Shown piece by piece: positions 59,732 to 64,000 of a DNA stretch of 64,000 nucleotides (position 1 is its first letter; every line of letters begins with the position of its first letter). Both the position numbers and the translations under genes were made by a program. The stretch spans positions 1,240,001 to 1,304,000 of the forward strand of contig CBDANJ010000007.1 in assembly GCA_965197545.1 (NCBI GenBank). Reading direction: 5' to 3'. Under the pieces are notes generated by a model, which made no database searches, was not told the DNA's origin, and worked only from the letters and a program-made list of their open reading frames with translations. Source of the DNA: CATOSP01 sp965197545 (GTDB lineage: Bacteria > Chloroflexota > Dehalococcoidia > Lucifugimonadales > UBA3495).

Positions 59732-60649
59732 TCAGGTTGCGGGCCGGTTTTGCCGATACCAGTTGATGATGTCAGAACCGGTGGCGGCCCACACGCCCTG
59801 ACGCCGGACCATGTGCTCCAACGCCGCGTCCAGGTAGCTAATGCGGAAGGGTTGGCCGATGAGCCAGGGATGGAGGTGCAGGGTCAAGACCCTGCCGTTG
59901 ACCGCCCCGTCGTCGTAGAGGGCGTCGAATGCCTCGGTCAACATGCCTCGGTATCTGTCGATTGTAACCTTGCGGTCCGCCAGGGCGCTAACATCGTCCA
60001 GCTCCCACATTATGGGCAGGGCATAGAGCTCCCCTTCCGAGGTCGTCATCGGGTACGGTTGCTCGTCGTTTACCCAGTCGCAGACGTATTGAATACCGGC
60101 CTGGGCCAAAAGTTGAGGAGTGCGCGAGGACTCCCCGTATTCGGGCCCCAGCCAACCTTTGGCCTCCACACCCGTGGCGGTGTTCAGGGTGGACAAGGAA
60201 TATTGTATGTAGCCCTGCTCCTCTTCCGAGGTCATCCGGCTGGTGATCATGCGGCTTACGGACATGCCGTGGCCGATGAATTCACACCCCCGGCCGGAAA
60301 GGTGGCGGACGAGATAAGGGTAGTTTTCCGCGGTCAGGCCATCCATGGCGACCGTGGCGGGGATGCCGTGTTTTTCGAGGACGTCCATGACCCTGAATAT
60401 CCCGACCCGGTGCCCGTATTCCCGGTGGGACATGCGGGCATAGTCCGGGAAGGGGCGAGCCGCCGAGCCGCCGGCGAGGCCGCTGGACTGGAAGCTGCCC
60501 GAGGGCGGCTGCCACTCCATGTGTTCCAGGTTGATAATGACGCAAATTGCTATGCGAGCGTCATTTGGCCACTGTAGGCGGCCACGGGCGTTCAATGGGG
60601 ACCATTCGTGGTGCTCATGGTCCATGCCGAAGCGGCGCTGTGCGGGCAT
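59732..60649 (-). CDS. Polysaccharide deacetylase-family protein (upstream copy's paralogue)
   Basis: The 305-residue NodB-like (CE4) protein reads GRLQWPNDARIAICVIINLE, FPDYARMSHREYGHRVGIFR, HGIPATVAMDGLTAENYPYL and CEFIGHGMSVSRMITSRMTS, the last with the GHGxS form of the metal-binding HxxxH motif, and a C-terminal LTLHLHPWLIGQPFRISYLD. The first catalytic Asp position appears as MDGLT. The overall pattern matches the large CE4-like group seen in marine Chloroflexota that lacks polysaccharide neighbours. It is about 35-40% identical by eye to the next gene upstream, 12 bases away, so both come from a tandem duplication. Confidence 0.87.
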   Translation of the reverse strand: MPAQRRFGMDHEHHEWSPLNARGRLQWPNDARIAICVIINLEHMEWQPPSGSFQSSGLAGGSAARPFPDYARMSHREYGHRVGIFRVMDVLEKHGIPATVAMDGLTAENYPYLVRHLSGRGCEFIGHGMSVSRMITSRMTSEEEQGYIQYSLSTLNTATGVEAKGWLGPEYGESSRTPQLLAQAGIQYVCDWVNDEQPYPMTTSEGELYALPIMWELDDVSALADRKVTIDRYRGMLTEAFDALYDDGAVNGRVLTLHLHPWLIGQPFRISYLDAALEHMVRRQGVWAATGSDIINWYRQNRPAT

Positions 60650-60661
60650 ACCTATCCCCTC

Positions 60662-61573
60662 TTACCTGTTGATTTCCTGCGCGTGCGCCACTGCCTCGTC
60701 GTAGTAGTGCTCGATGTAGTAGTCGGCTATTTCGTCGGCGGTGGTCTGCCAGACTCCATCGTGGGACATGATGTAGGCCAGTACTTCTTCGAGGTATTTG
60801 ACCCTGTGCGGCTGGCCCATTAGAAACGGATGCAGGGCGATGCACATGACCCTTCCGCTCTCCGCTCCCTCTTTGTATAGCTGGTCGAATTGGTCCTTGC
60901 AGATGCGGGCAAAGTAGTCGCCTTCGTAGTGGTTGTCCCGCAGCACCGATGAGTCGTTTAGCTCGATGGAGTAGGGGACGGAAATGAGCTTGCCTGTGTG
61001 GACCTTGATGGGGGCCGGCTGATCGTCGTGCATCCAGTCGGTGTGATAGACCAATCCGGCCTCCGCCATCAGATCGGGAGTGTTGACGCTGCCGGAGATG
61101 GCCGGGCCCAGCATACCCTTGAGTTGCTTGCCCGTATGGAGTTTAAGAGTCTCGATGGTGTCCCGGTAGAATTCCCGCTCCTGGTCTTCGGTGAAGGTGT
61201 ACATGTAGCGGGTGTTGTAGATGCCGTGGCTCATGAAGTCCCAGTCCCGCTCGACCATGGCCTCCGCGATCTCGGGAAAGTGCTCCAAGACGGCCATGTT
61301 GAGAGACACGCAGCAGCGGATGTTGTGTTTGTCCAGCGGCTCCAACATACGCCAGAACCCGATGCGGTTACCGTAATCGCGGTAAGCGTATTGCTGGACG
61401 TCGGGAAAGGGAGTGCGGGGCCAGGGATTGCGTACCCCATCGTTGTCTGGCATGTACTCGTAGTGCTCAACGTTGGGCGCGATCCAGAGGGCCACTCTGG
61501 CGTCGTTCGGCCATTTTATGATAGGCCGGTCGATGATCGGACTGTAATCTACGCGGTCCGGCGGTAAGGGCAC
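60662..61573 (-). CDS. Polysaccharide deacetylase-family protein
   Basis: The 303-residue CE4-like protein has RPIIKWPNDARVALWIAPNV, FPDVQQYAYRDYGNRIGFWR, IRCCVSLNMAVLEHFPEIAE, WDFMSHGIYNTRYMYTFTED (SHGxxNTRY, metal motif) and MCIALHPFLMGQPHRVKYLE. The canonical first Asp of CE4 enzymes (TFDD) is replaced by SLNMA, so classical deacetylation may be lost; related allantoinase/PuuE-type proteins act on purine derivatives instead. The order with the amidase genes upstream (44 bases) suggests a catabolic operon for amide- or ureide-containing compounds. Confidence 0.88.
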   Translation of the reverse strand: MPLPPDRVDYSPIIDRPIIKWPNDARVALWIAPNVEHYEYMPDNDGVRNPWPRTPFPDVQQYAYRDYGNRIGFWRMLEPLDKHNIRCCVSLNMAVLEHFPEIAEAMVERDWDFMSHGIYNTRYMYTFTEDQEREFYRDTIETLKLHTGKQLKGMLGPAISGSVNTPDLMAEAGLVYHTDWMHDDQPAPIKVHTGKLISVPYSIELNDSSVLRDNHYEGDYFARICKDQFDQLYKEGAESGRVMCIALHPFLMGQPHRVKYLEEVLAYIMSHDGVWQTTADEIADYYIEHYYDEAVAHAQEINR

Positions 61574-61616
61574 GGCGGGTCACCTCCTGGACGGGGTAGG
61601 GTGATCATAGGGGCGA

Positions 61617-63044
61617 TTACGGGTCGAGCCTGGGAGAGTGGCCCCTGATCGGGGACACGTCCTCATACGCCTGGGCGATGCGGAACAACGCTCCTTCTTC
61701 CCACGGGCGTCCGATGAACTGGAGGCCGATGGGGAGACCTGCGTCGCTGAAACCGCAGGGTACAGTGATGGCCGGGAATCCGGTGGCGTTCATTGGGCTG
61801 GTGTTGCGGGAGATCAGACCTGAGCCGGGGCCCCGCACCTTTTGTTCCTCGCCGTCGACGGTGATGGTGTCGGCGTCGATGCGCGGGGCTGGCAGGGGGG
61901 TCGTTGGGGTCACGAGGAAGTCCACGTCCTGAAGGACCCTGGCGTGCTCCTCTTTGATGAGCCGTTGCACTTTGAGGGCCTTGGAGTAGTCGCGGCCCAG
62001 TACGAACTGTCCGGCCATGGTTCGGTAGAGGGTGTCGGGACTGTAGTCGTCCCGGTTTGACGCGATCAACGGCTCGTGAGTGACAACGCTGTCGGACATG
62101 CTGGAGAAGCGCAGGGCGCCTGCATACTTCATGGTGGGAACGCTGACTTCCCGGCTGGCGATCCCAAGCTCTTCCAACGCCGCTATCGCCCTGCGGACGG
62201 CGGCTTCCACTTCCGGGTCCAGAAGGTCGAAGTAGTAATTGGAAGGGATTCCCATAATCAGGCCGCGGGCGCCCCTCTCCAGGACGAGGGAATAGTCGTC
62301 CACCGGTACTGGAACGGTGCTTGGGTCGAGGGGGTCGTACCCGGCGATGGCCTGTAAGACCAAGGCGCTGTCACGGACCGATCTGGTCAGCGGCCCGATG
62401 TGGTCGCCATTGAAGCTTGTGACCATGAGACCCCGTTGGCTGACCCGGCCAAAGGTCTGTTTCAAGCCCACGACGCCGCAGAATGCGCCGGGAAGCCGCA
62501 CCGATCCGCCGAGGTCGGTTCCCAGGGAAGCGAAGGTGACACCGGCGGCCACATTGGCTCCGCCCCCTCCGCTGGATCCTCCGGGGATGTGGTCCAGGGC
62601 CCAGGGGTTGTGCACCGCGCCGTAGTGGGGATTGTTGGAAGTCGCTCCGGCGGCGAACTCTTCCAGGTTCTCCTTACCCAGGATGATTGCCCCCGCTTCC
62701 CGGCACCGGCGCACCACTTCCGCGTCTTCGGCGGGGACGTGGTCTTTCAATACCTTACTGCCGACGGTGGTTGTGATTCCGCCGGTTGCGATGTTGTCCT
62801 TGATACCGATGGGGATACCCTGCAGGGGACCCAGGTACTCGCCCCGGGACAGGGCCGCTTCCTGCTTCTCGGCCTCGGCCATGGCCTGGTCGCGCAGGAT
62901 AGTAATGAACGAGTTGAGTGTGGGTTGACGCAGTTCCGCTTCGGCCAGCGCGGCTTCGGTCAGCTCCACGGGTGACACTTCCCGCGCTTGGATCATGGGA
63001 GCTATCTCGGAGATGGTCAGTTTGAGCAGTTCGGAGCTAGGCAT
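61617..63044 (-). CDS. Amidase, GatA-like
   Basis: The 475-residue amidase-signature enzyme has Lys of the Ser-cisSer-Lys triad in GIPIGIKDNIATGGITTTVG (about residue 77), then the signature GGSSGGGGANVAAGVTFASL and GTDLGGSVRLPGAFCGVVGL with both Ser residues. The C-terminus holds NATGFPAITVPCGFSDAGLP and GLQFIGRPWEEGALFRIAQA. It looks like GatA, but no gatB is near and GlnRS is encoded in the same window, so a catabolic amide hydrolase with a GatC-like partner is more likely. It overlaps the GatC-like gene by eight bases. Confidence 0.92.
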   Translation of the reverse strand: MPSSELLKLTISEIAPMIQAREVSPVELTEAALAEAELRQPTLNSFITILRDQAMAEAEKQEAALSRGEYLGPLQGIPIGIKDNIATGGITTTVGSKVLKDHVPAEDAEVVRRCREAGAIILGKENLEEFAAGATSNNPHYGAVHNPWALDHIPGGSSGGGGANVAAGVTFASLGTDLGGSVRLPGAFCGVVGLKQTFGRVSQRGLMVTSFNGDHIGPLTRSVRDSALVLQAIAGYDPLDPSTVPVPVDDYSLVLERGARGLIMGIPSNYYFDLLDPEVEAAVRRAIAALEELGIASREVSVPTMKYAGALRFSSMSDSVVTHEPLIASNRDDYSPDTLYRTMAGQFVLGRDYSKALKVQRLIKEEHARVLQDVDFLVTPTTPLPAPRIDADTITVDGEEQKVRGPGSGLISRNTSPMNATGFPAITVPCGFSDAGLPIGLQFIGRPWEEGALFRIAQAYEDVSPIRGHSPRLDP

Positions 63045-63237
63045 TGGCCTCGCCCCCTTCCGCCGCCCTGAGAAGACGAGATGACATAACAGAGGACAGG
63101 TCCAGGCCGCGCAGGTTTTCGACCTCGGTCAGGTAGCTTTCCAGCTCCGGCCTGACCAGGTCCAACTCCGCGTCGGACAGTTCGAATCCGCCGAAATCCG
63201 CGATCATTTTCCTGAGGGTATCGTTGGAAATTGCCAT
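63037..63237 (-). CDS. GatC-like small subunit
   Basis: ATG 63237 (MAISNDTLRKMIADFGGFEL) follows GGAGGAG. The 66-residue helical protein has the GatC-like layout, an N-terminal helix, SDAELDLVRPELESYLTEVE and a trailing LRGLDLSSV. In GatCAB, GatC wraps around GatA and stabilises it. Here it overlaps the amidase gene and so probably plays the same part in a two-subunit amidase. It is shorter than typical GatC (about 95 residues). Confidence 0.78.
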   Translation of the reverse strand: MAISNDTLRKMIADFGGFELSDAELDLVRPELESYLTEVENLRGLDLSSVMSSRLLRAAEGGEANA

Positions 63238-63406
63238 TGCATTACTCCTCCACGCCAAGGGAGACCTGGGCAGAGTTTACAGGACAAAAGGGACTCCGCC
63301 AAGTTTATCTTTGAGACGCCGAGTAGTATGATGGATGCTACAAAAGCGCGTGCGTGAGTGACGAATCCGGGGAGGCCCATCGTCCTCCAAACGCGGAGAT
63401 TCCCTC

Positions 63407-64000
63407 TTGAGAAACCTGGCGAACTTCCTTGTCCATCTGTTCGGGCGCAATGGTCACCAGGGCCACTCGTACCTGTCGCCTGTTCACGACAGGTGCTTGC
63501 TGTGCGAGGAACCGATCAGTGAGACTCAGGCTTATCTCACTTACCGCGTTTGCCCCTATTGCCGCTTCCACTACACGCTGTCGGCCCGGGAACGTGTGGA
63601 ACTGTTGGTGGACAAAGGGTCTTTCAAAGAGTCTCATAAGTACCTCAGTTCGGTTGCTCCCCTGTCCTTCTCTCGTAAGGGGCCGTACTATAAGCTATTG
63701 ACCCAGGACCAAAACCGGACGGGCCTCACCGAAGCGGCAGTTACCGGGCGCTGCAAGATAGACGGCGCCGAGATAGTCCTGGTGGTCCTGGACTTCGGTT
63801 TCATGGGCGGCAGCATGGGCAGCGTGGTGGGCGAGAAGGTCGCCACTGCTCTGGAAACGGCGGCCAGGCGGGAAGTTCCCCTAGTTGCATTGGTCACCGG
63901 CGGGGGCACCAGGGTGCAAGAAGGTGTCCTGTCTCTGATGCAGATGGCCAAGACGGTGGCGGCGGCGAACCGTCTCTTGGAAAAGAGTGTGCCGTTCATC
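63407..64000 (+). CDS. accD: Acetyl-CoA carboxylase carboxyltransferase beta (5' part)
   Basis: The frame runs off the window end. Start is taken as TTG 63407, the first start after an upstream stop in this frame, with GCGGAG before it. The N-terminal zinc ribbon is CLLCEEP...CPYCRFHY, followed by LSARERVELLVDKGSFKESH, then DGAEIVLVVLDFGFMGGSMG, SVVGEKVATALETAARREVP and LVALVTGGGTRVQEGVLSLM. These are the AccD motifs up to the oxyanion Gly-Gly turn. The alpha part (accA) may follow or be fused. It carboxylates acetyl-CoA for fatty-acid synthesis. Confidence 0.92.
   Translation, partial: MRNLANFLVHLFGRNGHQGHSYLSPVHDRCLLCEEPISETQAYLTYRVCPYCRFHYTLSARERVELLVDKGSFKESHKYLSSVAPLSFSRKGPYYKLLTQDQNRTGLTEAAVTGRCKIDGAEIVLVVLDFGFMGGSMGSVVGEKVATALETAARREVPLVALVTGGGTRVQEGVLSLMQMAKTVAAANRLLEKSVPFI

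Noticed and set aside
1..64000. CRISPR arrays, rRNA and tRNA genes
   Set aside because: No regularly spaced repeats, no rRNA segments and no cloverleaf with a typical T-arm were seen by eye; a tRNA scan would be needed to be sure.

Overview
The window is GC-rich bacterial chromosome. The mix of housekeeping genes with LLM-class flavin monooxygenase, non-decarboxylating thiolase, GMC oxidoreductase, iron-ADH-like, MBL-fold, amidase and tandem polysaccharide-deacetylase genes suggests an environmental Chloroflexota of the SAR202/Dehalococcoidia type. This is inferred from gene content; there is no rRNA here to confirm it. I saw no rRNA, tRNA or CRISPR array.

Left part (1-19.6 kb): the 3' end of an RCC1-like repeat protein next to a 156-bp MITE; a PIG-L deacetylase and an aldehyde dehydrogenase; uvrC; a Xer-type recombinase; a thiolase-like gene; EVE and SRPBCC proteins; queG, a dCTP deaminase/dUTPase-like gene, groEL, folK and folP on the minus strand; then a carboxyltransferase (pccB-like), an LLM oxidoreductase and rarA on the plus strand.

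IS island (19.6-27.5 kb): two small host genes, a HEPN-domain gene and a GIY-YIG-domain gene, are broken by five insertion sequences. The HEPN gene holds an IS701-like element; an IS5-family element sits on its left edge, and an IS4-like element sits inside the IS5 copy. The GIY-YIG gene is cut into three parts by an IS1182-like element and a second IS5-family element. Removing the insertions and one copy of each target duplication restores both reading frames exactly. A third IS5-family copy lies at 57.2-58.2 kb.

Five short hairpin insertions (23-25 bp) occur in the transposase genes of three different IS families. Each lies precisely between (A/C)AG and G, with an invariant AGCCTG foot and a stem that varies by compensatory changes. 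This is the best candidate for an undescribed element: a REP-like, probably single-strand-mobilised, miniature palindrome.

Right part (27.5-64 kb): isochorismatase-like hydrolase, a DUF4160/DUF2442 pair (the second with a nonsense codon), threonine aldolase, an lspA-rluD-gltX-glnS run, an MBL hydrolase, mtaB, a TPP enzyme, iron-ADH-like and GMC dehydrogenases, a duplicated HicBA toxin-antitoxin locus, fumC, a DUF4349 lipoprotein, ilvB behind a T-box leader, a retropepsin-like protein, tsaD, a CorC-type transporter, a phosphatase, tilS, a DUF6282 hydrolase, a glutamine-synthetase remnant, two frameshifted secreted proteins beside the last IS, two polysaccharide deacetylases, a GatA/GatC-like pair and the 5' part of accD.
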